Notes: generated from the sequence alone by a model not told the origin. A DNA stretch of 64,000 nucleotides from Streptomyces mangrovi (GCF_900114215.1 NZ_FOSG01000022.1:1-64000); one strand, 5' to 3'. Positions 9,027-18,188 are shown, numbered from the stretch's first letter. Numbers and translations: made by a program.

Positions 9027-9045
9027 CCGGGCCTCCCGCCCCACG

Positions 9046-9960
9046 TCAGCACCTCGCCCTGGCGGCGGCGCGCAGGCGGTCGACGTACGCTCTGACCTCG
9101 GCGGGCTCGGGACCGGCCGGGGCGGCCGGTGGCAGGCCTCGGCAGTCGCGGCACAGGCCGCCGGGAAGGGCCTCGGGGCGGCCCGGGACGCCGCAGACCG
9201 TGCACTCCGCCATCCGCAGCACGGCCGGCCCCGGCGATCCGGAGGCGGGGCCGGGCACGGACGCCGGCTCGGGGGCGGGCTCGGGCGGGAGCTTGTCCGT
9301 CAGGCGCCTGCGGGCGAGGGCGGCCGGGTGGTGGACCTCCGGCGGCAGCCCGGCGGTCAGCGCGCCGGTGAGCTGCCGCTCGTCGGCCCCGCGCTCCAGC
9401 CACTGCCCGGCCAGCTCCTCCAGGGCCGCGCAGTCGGCGGCCGAGAGCGTCATGCGCGGCTCGGCGCGGCCGAGCCCGGCCAGCACGCCGTACGCCCGCG
9501 AGCGCGGCGGCTGTACGGGCTCGGGGGCGGACGCGGGTTCATGGGCGGGTACGGCTCCGGCGGCGGGTACGGACGCGGGTGCGGGTTCGTCCTCCGGGTG
9601 CTCCCCCGCCAGGAACGCCGCCCACCACGCGTCGCCGCGCGCCGTCCGCGAGAAGTACGTGCGTGTCACCCAGCGCGGGCTGCCGCCGCCGGTGATGTGC
9701 TCGCGCCCGCGCCGCAGGTGCCCGGCCTCCGACAGCCGCCGCAGCACCGTGCCCAGCGCGCACTGGCCGTAGTCCGGCAGCACCTTGGCCAGGGTCTTCA
9801 CGGAGATGTCGGCGCCGTCGGGCAGCCGGTCGAGGTAGGCGGCGACGGACGCCTCGCGCCGGGGCAGGTGTGCGAAGTCGGCCGCCGTACGCGGCCGTTG
9901 GCCGGGCGCGGTCCGCTTTCCGTAGCCCGGTGACGCCATGGGGTGCTTGTGCGCGGGCAT
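9046..9960 (-). CDS. Winged-helix (MarR-like) regulator with C-terminal zinc ribbon
   Basis: 304 residues from the ATG at 9960 (MPAHKHPM); an ATG at 9939 is an alternative and neither has a strong ribosome site. Residues about 25-115 look like a winged helix (VAAYLDRLPDGADISVKTLAKVLPDYG, then TVLRRLSEAGHLRRGREHI). The middle is Ala/Pro/Glu-rich linker. The C-terminus contains a CxxC pair and a second Cys pair (CTVCGVPGRPEALPGGLCRDC), a probable zinc ribbon. The protein is probably a DNA-binding regulator; target and ligand are unknown. Streptomycetes carry several such proteins. Confidence 0.7.
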   Translation of the reverse strand: MPAHKHPMASPGYGKRTAPGQRPRTAADFAHLPRREASVAAYLDRLPDGADISVKTLAKVLPDYGQCALGTVLRRLSEAGHLRRGREHITGGGSPRWVTRTYFSRTARGDAWWAAFLAGEHPEDEPAPASVPAAGAVPAHEPASAPEPVQPPRSRAYGVLAGLGRAEPRMTLSAADCAALEELAGQWLERGADERQLTGALTAGLPPEVHHPAALARRRLTDKLPPEPAPEPASVPGPASGSPGPAVLRMAECTVCGVPGRPEALPGGLCRDCRGLPPAAPAGPEPAEVRAYVDRLRAAARARC

Positions 9961-10309
9961 GCCGGCGCTAAGGTCTTGTGCAGCCACAGGATCGCCTCTT
10001 CGATCTGGGTGGTCAGACCCCCGACCGGTGTTGGCGCACCGCCGGGGGTCGAGTTCTTCGATCGGCACGCTACACCGGCGCAACCGATCGTCGCGACCCG
10101 GTCACCTCAGGTCATCTCCGCAGGTGCGGTTGTTGTACGCGCGCCGCAGGGGAGGGTGGGCGGGTTGTGCCAACCCGCCCATTCCTCACAAGCAGCTCTC
10201 GAATCCCGGAACTTGAGACCCGGGCCTCGCAACGGCCCCGAACGCCCCTGGTGAAATCCCCGCTCACCCGACGGACCTCCCGTGTGCGCACCCGTGTCCG
10301 GGGCCCGGG
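9961..10309. other. Intergenic region between the wHTH regulator and the ECF42 gene
   Basis: 349 bases with no convincing gene. It contains the hairpin at 10158-10180 and presumably the promoter of the wHTH gene near 9990-10080. Nothing else recognised. Confidence 0.6.
10158..10180 (-). terminator. Hairpin downstream of the ECF42 gene
   Basis: GGGCGGGTT (10158-10166) pairs perfectly with AACCCGCCC (10172-10180) around a five-base loop. It lies about 130 bases beyond the ECF42 stop on the minus strand, and termination is inferred. Confidence 0.45.
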
Positions 10310-11620
10310 TCACGAGCGCCGGGCGCGTCCCAGCAGCAGTTCCCTCTCGCGCTCGTTGTGCGTCAGGGACGCGGCGCGTTCGAACTCCGCGCGCGCCTCC
10401 TCCGCGCGCCCCAATCGCTCCAGCAGATCGCCCCGGACGCTGGGCAGCAGGTGGTAGCCGCGCAGCGCGGGCTCATCGGTGAGGGCGTCCACCAGCCCCA
10501 GACCGGCCTCGGGCCCCTCGGCCATGGAGACGGCCACCGCCCGGTTCAGCTCCACCACCGGCGAGGGCGTCAGCGCCGCCAGCCGCCCGTACAGCGCGGC
10601 GATCACCGCCCAGTCGGTGTCCTCGTACCTGACCGCCCGCGCGTGGCAGGCGGCGATCGCGGCCTGGAGGCAGTACGGGCCGTACGGGCCCTCCCCCGCG
10701 CGCCGCAGGGCCTCCAGGCCGCGCAGGATCAGCATGCGGTTCCACCTGGCGCGGTTCTGGTCGGCGAGCAGCACCGGCTCGCCGCCGGGCCCGGTGCGCG
10801 CCGGGACGCGGGACGCCTGGAGCTCCAGCAGCGCCGCCAGCCCGTGCACCTCGGGCTCGCCCGGCATCAGCCCCTCCAGCACACGCGCCAGACGCAGGGC
10901 GTCCTCGCACAGCGCCGGGCGGCACAGGTCGTCGCCGGCCGTCGCCGAGTAGCCCTCGTTGAAGACCAGGTAGACGACCTCCAGCACGGACGACAGCCGC
11001 CCGGCCCGGTCCTCGCCGTACGGCACCTCGAAGGGCACCCCGGCCGCCGCCAGCTTCCGCTTGGCCCGCACGATCCGCTGGGCGACGGTGGCCTCGGAGG
11101 TCAGGAACGCGCGGGCGATCTCCTGCGTCGTCAACCCGCCCAGCAGCCGCAGTGTGAGGGCGGTCCGGGCCTCCGTGGAGAGGACGGGATGGCAGGCGGT
11201 GAAGACCAGCCGCAGCAGGTCGTCGTCGATGTCGTCCGGATCGGCGGGCTCGGGCGGCGGCGGGGTGTCCTCCAGCGTCCGCCCGACCTCGGCCAGCTTG
11301 CGCGCGTACGTCTCCCCGCGGCGCACGAGGTCGATCGCGCGCCGCTTGGCGACGGCCGTGAGCCAGGCGCCCGGCCGCTCCGGCACGCCTGACTCCGGCC
11401 ACTGCTCCAACGCCGCCACCAGGGCGTCCTGCGCGATCTCCTCCGCCAGCCCGACGTCCCGCACGACGCGGGCCGCGGCGGCGGTGATCCGCGCGGACTC
11501 GATCCTGAACACCGTCTCGACCGTCTCGGCCGTCGTACCGCCGGTACTGCCAGTGCCGCCCGCACTGCCCACACCGCTCGCGCCGGTCGTGTCGACCGCG
11601 TCCGTTCCCGTCACGGCCAC
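10310..11620 (-). CDS. ECF42-type RNA polymerase sigma factor with C-terminal extension
   Basis: 436 residues, twice the size of an ordinary ECF sigma. Region 2 (ARVVRDVGLAEEIAQDALVAAL, then RPGAWLTAVAKRRAIDLVRR) and region 4 (LTTQEIARAFLTSEATVAQR) occupy the first half. The second half is the long extension of the ECF42 group, including LADQNRARWNRMLI and a TPR-like end. No anti-sigma gene is linked; in ECF42 loci the partner is a DGPF/YciI protein, found directly upstream here. The extension is thought to control activity in place of an anti-sigma factor. Start: GTG at 11620 with a weak ribosome site, so the Ser/Gly-rich first 30 residues may not be translated. Confidence 0.88.
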   Translation of the reverse strand: MAVTGTDAVDTTGASGVGSAGGTGSTGGTTAETVETVFRIESARITAAAARVVRDVGLAEEIAQDALVAALEQWPESGVPERPGAWLTAVAKRRAIDLVRRGETYARKLAEVGRTLEDTPPPPEPADPDDIDDDLLRLVFTACHPVLSTEARTALTLRLLGGLTTQEIARAFLTSEATVAQRIVRAKRKLAAAGVPFEVPYGEDRAGRLSSVLEVVYLVFNEGYSATAGDDLCRPALCEDALRLARVLEGLMPGEPEVHGLAALLELQASRVPARTGPGGEPVLLADQNRARWNRMLILRGLEALRRAGEGPYGPYCLQAAIAACHARAVRYEDTDWAVIAALYGRLAALTPSPVVELNRAVAVSMAEGPEAGLGLVDALTDEPALRGYHLLPSVRGDLLERLGRAEEARAEFERAASLTHNERERELLLGRARRS

Positions 11621-11642
11621 CCATCAGAGCAGCCGCGCGGCC

Positions 11643-12029
11643 TCAGGGGCAAGGAAGTTCGGACGGGTCGGACGGACCCTCCTGGATCTCGCGGACCTCG
11701 GCGGTGACGTTCCAGTTCTCCGGGTGGACCTCCAGGAACCGCCTGGCCCACTCCAGGGCCTCGGCCCTGTCCTTGACCTGGAGGAGCGCGTAGCCGCCGA
11801 CGACCTCCTTGCTCTCGGTGAAGGGGCCGTCGGTCTGGCTGATCTTCCCGCCCGACCAGTGGAGCCGGGCGGCCTGGGAGGTCGGGGCGAGCCCGGCCGT
11901 GTCCAGCATGACCCCGGCCTTGGTGATCTCCTCGAACAGCGCGCCCATACGCTTCTCGAAGTCGGGGTCGGGGGCCTGGGTGGCGATGCTCTGCTCGTCG
12001 ACCTGGATCAGCGACATGAAGCGGGGCAT
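11643..12029 (-). CDS. YciI/DGPF-domain protein linked to the ECF42 sigma factor
   Basis: 128 residues. The sequence MPRFMSLIQVDE, then TDGPFTESKEVVGGYALLQV and EWARRFLEVHP is characteristic of DGPF (YCII-related) proteins; the TDGPF motif that names the group is intact. The ATG at 12029 has GAGGAG seven bases upstream and is preferred over a longer frame. It is transcribed just before the sigma gene with a 22-base gap. Such proteins are the usual target or partner genes of ECF42 factors; their biochemical function is not established. Confidence 0.85.
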   Translation of the reverse strand: MPRFMSLIQVDEQSIATQAPDPDFEKRMGALFEEITKAGVMLDTAGLAPTSQAARLHWSGGKISQTDGPFTESKEVVGGYALLQVKDRAEALEWARRFLEVHPENWNVTAEVREIQEGPSDPSELPCP

Positions 12030-12195
12030 GGTGGCTCCTCTGCTCGGTTCGGGTGGCGGAGGCGGGCTCTCTTCCCGCCTCTCACCCATGCGTCGATCGG
12101 GAGACGACCGGATCGACAGCTCCCCGGATTTTTCTCAGGAATTTTTTCCGGCCCGATCCCGGGCCGGCCCCGACCCGGCCCCGGCCCGGCCCGCA

Positions 12196-12402
12196 TCAGA
12201 GCCGGCCGCCCCTGACGGCCGCCACGAACGGCCCCCAGCCCTCGGCGGAGAACACGACCACCGGGCCGGACGGCCGCTTGGAGTCGCGCACGGGTATCAG
12301 GCCGGGGAGGTTGTCGGCGACCTCAACACAGTTGTTGTTGTCCGAGCCGCTGTAGCTGGACTTGCGCCAACTCGCCTTGCCCGAATCACACATGAGCCTC
12401 AC
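12196..12402 (-). CDS. DUF397 protein of a WhiJ-type regulatory pair
   Basis: 68 residues with the DUF397 signature (WRKSSYSGSDNNNCVEVADN, then IPVRDSKRPSGPVVVFSAEGW). These small acidic proteins are encoded next to XRE/DUF5753 regulators in streptomycetes, for example around whiJ, and act with them in developmental or growth control. The GTG at 12402 has GGAGGAG seven bases upstream; an ATG at 12393 would give a protein three residues shorter. The start lies inside the 3' end of the regulator gene, so the pair is translationally coupled. Confidence 0.85.
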   Translation of the reverse strand: MRLMCDSGKASWRKSSYSGSDNNNCVEVADNLPGLIPVRDSKRPSGPVVVFSAEGWGPFVAAVRGGRL

Positions 12403-13240
12403 GTTCGTACTCCTCCGCCATCGTCCGGATCAGGGCCAGGGACTCTCGCGGCGGCAGCGCGGCAGCCCGTACGTGATCGTAGGAGGCCTCGCACCGCGCG
12501 ACCACCGCCGGATCGTCCAACAGCTGTCCGCTGTACGGGCCTTCGGTGTACGCCACCGGCGGCGCGTCGTCGAAGGTCATCAAGGTCATGCTGCCGTCCA
12601 GCAATGCGTGGGCGCCGGAGGAGTACGGCAGGACCTGCACCAGGACACGACGCCCCGCTCCCATGGTCTCCAGGTGCCGCAGTTGCTCCACCATGACGCC
12701 GGGACCGCCGACCGGACGCCGCAGCACGCTCTCGTCCAGGATCACCCACAACTTCGGGCTTGTTGAGCCCCTCAGCAGTCGCGTCCGTCCCATCCGGGTC
12801 TTCACGCGCTGCTCGATCTCCTCCTCCGGCTCGAACGGCAGCCCCGCCTCCACGACCGCGCGCGCGTAGCCCTCGGTCTGGAGAAGCCCCGGTACCAGCG
12901 TCGGGGAGAACTCGCAGATCGTGGTGGCGAGGGTCTGGAACTCCGCCGCTTCCATGAAGTAGTCGGCGAACGGCGAGCTGTTGACCAGCTCCTCGCACAT
13001 CCGGGCGAAGTAGCCGTCCGTGTCCAGCTCCTCGTCGAAGCGGCGGGCCAGCTCCAGTTGCGGCTTGCGGACCGCCGACTCGAACTGCCCGATGTACGAG
13101 CCCGAGCAGAACACCCGCTCACCCAGCTCCTGTTGGGTGACGCCCGCTGCCTCACGGCGGCGTCTCAGCTCGGATCCGAAGAACTCCCAGCCGATCTTCG
13201 GCCGCCCGGGACGGCCCGGTCCGCTGCCGCCACTGGCCAT
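12386..13240 (-). CDS. XRE-family regulator with DUF5753 domain (WhiJ-like)
   Basis: 284 residues from an ATG preceded by GGGGGAG. The N-terminal helix-turn-helix (about residues 18-75: LRRRREAAGVTQQELGERVF, then GSYIGQFESAVRKP) is followed by the DUF5753 domain, with ICEFSPTLVPGLLQTEGYARAV and the C-terminal region around LPYSSGAHALLDGSMTLM and YTEGPYSGQLLDDP. It represses or modulates transcription together with its DUF397 partner in known cases. The coding end overlaps the DUF397 gene, and its promoter region is shared with a divergent set of three small genes. Confidence 0.88.
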   Translation of the reverse strand: MASGGSGPGRPGRPKIGWEFFGSELRRRREAAGVTQQELGERVFCSGSYIGQFESAVRKPQLELARRFDEELDTDGYFARMCEELVNSSPFADYFMEAAEFQTLATTICEFSPTLVPGLLQTEGYARAVVEAGLPFEPEEEIEQRVKTRMGRTRLLRGSTSPKLWVILDESVLRRPVGGPGVMVEQLRHLETMGAGRRVLVQVLPYSSGAHALLDGSMTLMTFDDAPPVAYTEGPYSGQLLDDPAVVARCEASYDHVRAAALPPRESLALIRTMAEEYEREAHV

Positions 13241-13354
13241 GGCGTCACTCCCCCAACAAGGTTCACCGCATCGGTCTAACTCTGGCGAGCGTAGCTTTCG
13301 GCCGCCACTGTGGGTATCCATTCGGAAACTCTCGGCATGCACAGGAGGCCAGGC

Positions 13355-13600
13355 GTGGTCGTGACAGGACGACAGCCCGATCGTGAACGGCTCGGCGTCG
13401 CGGAGGAGGCGGTGGACGAGCTGCAAAAAGCGCTGCTCGGCGCGGGCGTCACGCTTCCCTCGCTGCGCGTGGACCTCGTCTCGTACGCGGGCGAGACGGC
13501 CGATCCGCCGCTGGTGGAACTGGGCCGCTGCACCCCCGCCACGGCGCGGCGGCTGGCCGCCGCGCTCATGCGGGCCGTCACGGAGGGTGAGAAGAGGTGA
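13355..13600 (+). CDS. Small hypothetical protein, first gene of a divergent three-gene set
   Basis: 81 residues from the GTG at 13355, chosen because a perfect AGGAGG (13343-13348) lies six bases upstream. The sequence (EEAVDELQKALLGAGVTLPS, then VELGRCTPATARRLAAAL) matches a type of small helical protein often found beside XRE/DUF397 genes in streptomycetes; I do not know its function. It is coupled to the next gene by a GTGA overlap and diverges from the WhiJ-like regulator. Confidence 0.72.
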   Translation: MVVTGRQPDRERLGVAEEAVDELQKALLGAGVTLPSLRVDLVSYAGETADPPLVELGRCTPATARRLAAALMRAVTEGEKR

Positions 13601-13812
13601 ACCCCGTCGTCGGCTCGTACGCCGTGGACGGCCGCAGCGACCGGGTGGGGCGGGTGATGGGGACGGTGGGCGGGCTGGTGCAGCTCCGGCCGCCCGGCGG
13701 AGGGCTGGAGTGGGACTGCCCGGCCGACGCGCTGCGGCCGGCCGGGACGTGCGAGGAACTGCGCGCCCGGGTCACCGAGATCAACCGCGACCGCACCAGG
13801 AGGCTGCCGTGA
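13597..13812 (+). CDS. Small hypothetical protein, second gene of the divergent set
   Basis: 71 residues, GTG start overlapping the previous stop and GTGA overlap with the next gene. It contains a beta-rich front half (VGSYAVDGRSDRVGRVMGTV, then LVQLRPPGGGLEWDCP) resembling a small barrel, and a helical tail (CEELRARVTEINRDRTRR). Family unknown to me. The tight coupling suggests it works with its neighbours. Confidence 0.7.
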   Translation: MNPVVGSYAVDGRSDRVGRVMGTVGGLVQLRPPGGGLEWDCPADALRPAGTCEELRARVTEINRDRTRRLP

Positions 13813-14042
13813 GCATGCGCAGTGTGATCCGTTTCGCGAGCTGGACGCTGGAGCCCGACCGCGAGCCCGACGCCGAGCCCGTCACGTACGCGATGGAGTG
13901 CGCGGTGTGCGGGCGGCGGTCGGGGACGGGCGTGGACTTCCAGGACGTCCAGCGCTGGGCGCTCGTCCACGCGGGCCGCAACCCCTCCCACCACACCTAC
14001 CGCGAGGTCATCCACCGCCCCTGGCGGGCGTGGATGCGCTGA
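13809..14042 (+). CDS. Small zinc-ribbon-like protein (probable DUF7848), third gene of the divergent set
   Basis: 77 residues from a GTG overlapping the previous stop. The motif YAMECAVCGRRSGTGVDFQD with a CxxC pair, followed by HAGRNPSHHTYREVIHRPWR, resembles the DUF7848 group, in which the Cys pair and downstream His residues may bind zinc. Function is unknown. It ends the three-gene run. Confidence 0.7.
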   Translation: MSMRSVIRFASWTLEPDREPDAEPVTYAMECAVCGRRSGTGVDFQDVQRWALVHAGRNPSHHTYREVIHRPWRAWMR

Positions 14043-14267
14043 CGGCCGTCCGGCCGGTGGGGCGCTGCGGGCGGTAACGGCGCAGCGCCGACACTGCGCG
14101 CCCCACGACGCGCCCGTACAACCCTCGGGCCCCCTCGTTGGTCTCCGAACGACCAAACGCCTGGAATCCCTGCGTCAAATGCCATGCGAAACAGGGATGT
14201 TGGGCGGAAATCACCCCATCGACCGGGGCCGCACCACGCCCCCCGCAGGCAGCAGGAGTGTTCCCGC

Positions 14268-17200
14268 ATGCACCAGCACGTCCGTCTCGCCCTGGCGACT
14301 GCCACCGCGCTCTCGCTGGCGACCGGTCTGCTCGCCCTCGACCCTGCCCCGGCGTCGGCCTCGGCGTCGGACCCCCCGCAGGAGACGGTGGTCCCGGCCA
14401 CCGAGCGCACCACCGACGTCTCCGTGGTCCCCTACAGGGCGGAGACCCGGTGGGGCAGGGACGGCGCCGGGGCCGAGGGCTTCTTCCACACCATGGAGGG
14501 CCGCTCCGGCCTGCAGTGGACGCGCTACTCCGACGGCGAGACCGTCCCCGTCTCCGAGCGGCACGGGCTCACCTCGCCCTGGTCGACCGGCAGTGACGCA
14601 CTCGCCCAGAGGGAAGGGAGAGTGATCACCCTGTGGGACGCCGCCCAGGGGACGTCGCGCACCCTGGAGATCCCCGAGGGGTACGGGGATTACGGCGTCT
14701 TCGGTTCGACGGTCGCCGTCCATCGCACCGTCACCGACGAGAACGGGGCGTCAATCAGGGAGGCGAGCCTGCTGACCCCGGCGGCCGACGGCGGCGTGGA
14801 GACCGTGGTCGTCGGCGGGCTGCCGCCGGGCTCCCAGGTTGGCATGCCCACAGCGGCCGACGAGACGCACATGGCCTTCCTCATCTATGTGGACGGACAG
14901 TATCGGACCGCCCTCGTCGACCGTGCGACCGGAAAGGCCGAGGGCTGGACCGTACCGACCGCGATCGGCTACGGCCACGCCGTCCTCACGACCGAGCACC
15001 TGGTGCTCTACAGCACCCTCGACGACACCCTCCTGGTCGTACCGCGCGACGACCTCTCCGCGACCCCGGCCGAGGTCGAGCTGGAGAGCGGCGCCGTCAG
15101 CCCGGCGCACCACCTGGCCGCGGTCGGGGACTGGCTGGTCTACCGCAGGTCCCACGCGACGGAGCCCGTCAGAGCCGTACCGGCGACCGGCGGCGAGGCG
15201 GTCACACTGTTCACGAAGGCGTACCCGAAGATCACCAAGGCCCCCTCCCACTCCGCCGTGGTCGTCGGCCGCACCGGCGAGGACGACTGGGGCATCCACC
15301 GTGTGACCGAGGGCGAGGACGGCAGGCCGGCCGTCACCGCGTTCAAACCGCTGCCGCGCCCGGACGTGACGATCCGGGGGATCTCACTGGCCCACGGACG
15401 GCTGGTCGTCACCGACGACAGCCGGGGCCGCAGGGAGTCCTGGCTGCGGGACGTCGCCACGACCGGCGCCCCCGAGTTCGGCGAGCGCACCCTGTTCAAC
15501 AACAGCCCCGTCCAGTACGGGCCCTGCCCGGCGGAGGACCCCGGCTGCGCGCGGGTCCACGGTCTCGCGGACGGACGTATCGCCTGGCTGGACCGGGGGG
15601 CCGACGGGCAGGACACGATCCGGATCGACGGGCGGAAGACGGAGGGGGACCTCTCCTTCCCCGCCGAGGCGGGCGGTGAGATCACCGACGTCTCCGGCGG
15701 CCATCTGCTCCACACCGCGCCCGGACGGCAGGCCGTGTACCGGATCGGGCACTTCGACAATCCCGTGCTCACCCGCGATCCGGGCCCGGCCGCGCTGTGG
15801 GGCGACCTGCTGTGGACCCCGGGCGACGAACCGGGCGCCGTCACCGGCTACGACCTGGCCGCGAAGAAGACGGCCGCGACGGTGGACACCGGAGCCGACT
15901 GCGTACCGGAGGAGCTCCAGGCCGTGGGCCGGTGGCTGTACGTCGACTGCTCCGGTGACGCGCCGTCGGTGGTCCACGACCGCGAGGCGGGGACGACGGT
16001 GGCCGTGCCGGACGGTGAGACGTTGCTGGGCGACGGCTACCTGGTCACCCACGACCGCGCCTCCGGCGACCTGACGCTGACCACCGTGACCGGCGCGGCG
16101 GCCTCCGGCCGGGTCATCGGCCGGCTGCCCGACACCGGGCACTCACAGCGCCGGGTGCGCTGGACGGTGGACGAGTTCGGCGGCCACGCGGCCTGGGTGG
16201 ACGACCAGGGGCGCGTCCACCTGGTGCCCTCCGGCGCGCCCACCGGCGCGCTGACCGCCGTCGGCGCACCGAGAAAGGCCCCCGAGGTGTGGGCGGCCAC
16301 CGCCGAGGCCGCACCCACCCCGCTGACCTCGGTGCTGCTGTCCAAGCCGGCCGACCGCTGGACGCTGGCCGTGCGGGACACGGTGACCGGCCGGACGGTC
16401 GGCACCTCCACCGGCGGCTCGGCCCACGGCCGGCTGGAGGTGGGCTGGCGCGGGCTGCACCCGGGCGGCTCCCGGGACGTGTTCCTGCCCAACGGCCGGT
16501 ACGACTGGACGCTGACGGTCACCCCGGCCGACGGCCACGGCCCCGCCCTGACCTACGGCGGCACGACCGTGCTGCGCGGCGCCGGCAAGATACGCCACGA
16601 CCACGCCGGGCCCGGGCAGCCGGACGGGGTGGGCGATCTGGTGACCGTCAGCCGGGGCGGCTGGCTGACCTTCCAGCACGGCGACGGATCGGGCGGCTTC
16701 TCCGGCAAGAAGGGCTTCCACGGCTGGTCGAACCGGATCACCCCGGTCTCCTTCGGCGACCTCGACGGCGACCGCTGCAACGACCTGCTGATCCGGATGC
16801 CGGACGGGGAGCTGCGCGGCTACCGGCCCGAATGCGGGGAGGTGGTCGGATTCGACACCCCCCACACCAGCCTGGGCACGGGCTGGGACGCCTACGACAT
16901 GCTGACCTCGCCCGGCGACCTGACCGGTGACGGGCGCGCCGACCTGCTGGCACGCCGGATCGCCACCGGCGACATCCACCTGTTCGCCGCCGAGGCCGAC
17001 GGGACGCTGGCGGCGGGGAGGAAGATCCGCTCGGGGTGGACGTACACGAAGATCGTCGGCGTCGGCGACCTGAACGGCGACGGCCACGGCGATCTGCTGG
17101 CCCACCGCAAGGACGGCGCCCTCTTCCGCTACGACGGCACCGGCACCGGCCTGCTGAAGAGCCGCGTCCTGGTCTCCGCCAAGTGGGGACTGTCCTACGA

Positions 17201-17363
17201 CACGGTGGCCGGCGTCGGCGACATCACCGGCGACGGCCACGCCGACATCGTCGTGCGGCGCACCGACGGCGTGCTCTTCCGCAACGACGGCAAGGGCGAC
17301 GGCACCTTCACCAGGCGCACCGAGATCGGCACCGGCTGGGACGTCTACAAGGGCCTGTTCTGA
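14268..17363 (+). CDS. Large secreted FG-GAP/VCBS repeat protein
   Basis: 1031 residues. The ATG at 14268 (MHQHVRLALATATALSLA) follows AGGAG by nine bases and starts a clear signal peptide ending around ASASAS. The first two thirds look like a beta-propeller of the WD40/TolB kind, with many repeated GxxxV strands. The last third (from about residue 780) consists of FG-GAP/VCBS calcium-type repeats: FGDLDGDRCNDLLIR, PGDLTGDGRADLLARR, VGDLNGDGHGDLLAHR and VGDITGDGHADIVVRR. It is probably extracellular. No catalytic motif is visible, so the ligand or enzyme activity is unknown. Confidence 0.82.
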   Translation: MHQHVRLALATATALSLATGLLALDPAPASASASDPPQETVVPATERTTDVSVVPYRAETRWGRDGAGAEGFFHTMEGRSGLQWTRYSDGETVPVSERHGLTSPWSTGSDALAQREGRVITLWDAAQGTSRTLEIPEGYGDYGVFGSTVAVHRTVTDENGASIREASLLTPAADGGVETVVVGGLPPGSQVGMPTAADETHMAFLIYVDGQYRTALVDRATGKAEGWTVPTAIGYGHAVLTTEHLVLYSTLDDTLLVVPRDDLSATPAEVELESGAVSPAHHLAAVGDWLVYRRSHATEPVRAVPATGGEAVTLFTKAYPKITKAPSHSAVVVGRTGEDDWGIHRVTEGEDGRPAVTAFKPLPRPDVTIRGISLAHGRLVVTDDSRGRRESWLRDVATTGAPEFGERTLFNNSPVQYGPCPAEDPGCARVHGLADGRIAWLDRGADGQDTIRIDGRKTEGDLSFPAEAGGEITDVSGGHLLHTAPGRQAVYRIGHFDNPVLTRDPGPAALWGDLLWTPGDEPGAVTGYDLAAKKTAATVDTGADCVPEELQAVGRWLYVDCSGDAPSVVHDREAGTTVAVPDGETLLGDGYLVTHDRASGDLTLTTVTGAAASGRVIGRLPDTGHSQRRVRWTVDEFGGHAAWVDDQGRVHLVPSGAPTGALTAVGAPRKAPEVWAATAEAAPTPLTSVLLSKPADRWTLAVRDTVTGRTVGTSTGGSAHGRLEVGWRGLHPGGSRDVFLPNGRYDWTLTVTPADGHGPALTYGGTTVLRGAGKIRHDHAGPGQPDGVGDLVTVSRGGWLTFQHGDGSGGFSGKKGFHGWSNRITPVSFGDLDGDRCNDLLIRMPDGELRGYRPECGEVVGFDTPHTSLGTGWDAYDMLTSPGDLTGDGRADLLARRIATGDIHLFAAEADGTLAAGRKIRSGWTYTKIVGVGDLNGDGHGDLLAHRKDGALFRYDGTGTGLLKSRVLVSAKWGLSYDTVAGVGDITGDGHADIVVRRTDGVLFRNDGKGDGTFTRRTEIGTGWDVYKGLF

Positions 17364-17385
17364 CCGCTGCCGACCGGCTCCCGTT

Positions 17386-17428
17386 CCGGCCCCGGGCCGG
17401 GCGCATCCCGCGCCCGGCCCGGGGCCGG
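17386..17428. terminator. Bidirectional terminator hairpin between convergent genes
   Basis: A perfect 19-bp stem (17386-17404 with 17410-17428, loop ATCCC) lies between the convergent FG-GAP and DUF5063 genes and should stop transcription from both sides. Confidence 0.75.
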
Positions 17429-17462
17429 TCTCCGTTCGGGGCCGTCGGCCGTCGGGCCCGGG

Positions 17463-18188
17463 TCAGTCGCGCGCCGGCTTGATGCCCAGCGGAGCGGCGA
17501 TCTCCGCCGCCATCACCGCGCCGGCCTCCCTCTCCAGCTGGAGGTCGTCGGCGTCGGTGTCCGTGTCCAGGCCCTCCAGCTCGTCGAGGGGGGTGTCGAG
17601 GCGGACGTGGGCCACCAGCGACTGCAGGGCGCGCAGAGAGGCGGAGGCGGTGGGGCCCCAGTTGGACAGGTAGGAGAACTGCCACCACCACAGCGCCTCG
17701 CTGATCCGCCCGGCCCGGTAGTGGGCCATGCCGTGGCGCAGGTCGGTGATCACGTCGGCGATGTCGTCGGAGATGCGGCAGGCGACCGGGGCGCTGCGCG
17801 CGTACGGGTCGAAGACCTCCGAGTAGACGTCCACCGGGTCCAGCAGCCGGGCGAGCCGCATGCGCAGCTCGTCGACGTCCGGCTCGGGGCCGGTGTCCGG
17901 CTCGTACCGCTCCTCCGGGACGATGTCCTCGTGGGCGCCGAGGCGTCCGCCCGCGAGCATCAGCTGGGACACCTCCAGCAGCAGGTACGGGACGGCGCTG
18001 TCCGGATCGTCCCCCTTGGCCACCTCGGTGACCGCGACGAGGAAACTCTCGACCTGGTCCGCGATCTGCACCGCGAAGTCGTCCGGGCTGCGGTCCGGAC
18101 CGTGGTCCGGGCCGTGGTCCGGGGCACGGTCCTCATCGCGGTCCTGGCCTCGGTCCTGGCCTCGGTTCTCGGGCTTGGCTTCAGACAT
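17463..18188 (-). CDS. DUF5063 protein downstream of recR
   Basis: 241 residues. It is acidic, with an Asp/Arg/His-rich N-terminus carrying short repeats (GQDRGQDRDEDR, DHGPDHGPDR) before the conserved domain FAVQIADQVESFLVAVTEVA, later LRHGMAHYRAGRISEALWWW. DUF5063 is regularly found immediately after recR in actinomycetes; its role is not known. The start codon overlaps the recR stop (ATGTCTGA), so the two are coupled. The N-terminal repeats probably vary between strains. Confidence 0.8.
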   Translation of the reverse strand: MSEAKPENRGQDRGQDRDEDRAPDHGPDHGPDRSPDDFAVQIADQVESFLVAVTEVAKGDDPDSAVPYLLLEVSQLMLAGGRLGAHEDIVPEERYEPDTGPEPDVDELRMRLARLLDPVDVYSEVFDPYARSAPVACRISDDIADVITDLRHGMAHYRAGRISEALWWWQFSYLSNWGPTASASLRALQSLVAHVRLDTPLDELEGLDTDTDADDLQLEREAGAVMAAEIAAPLGIKPARD

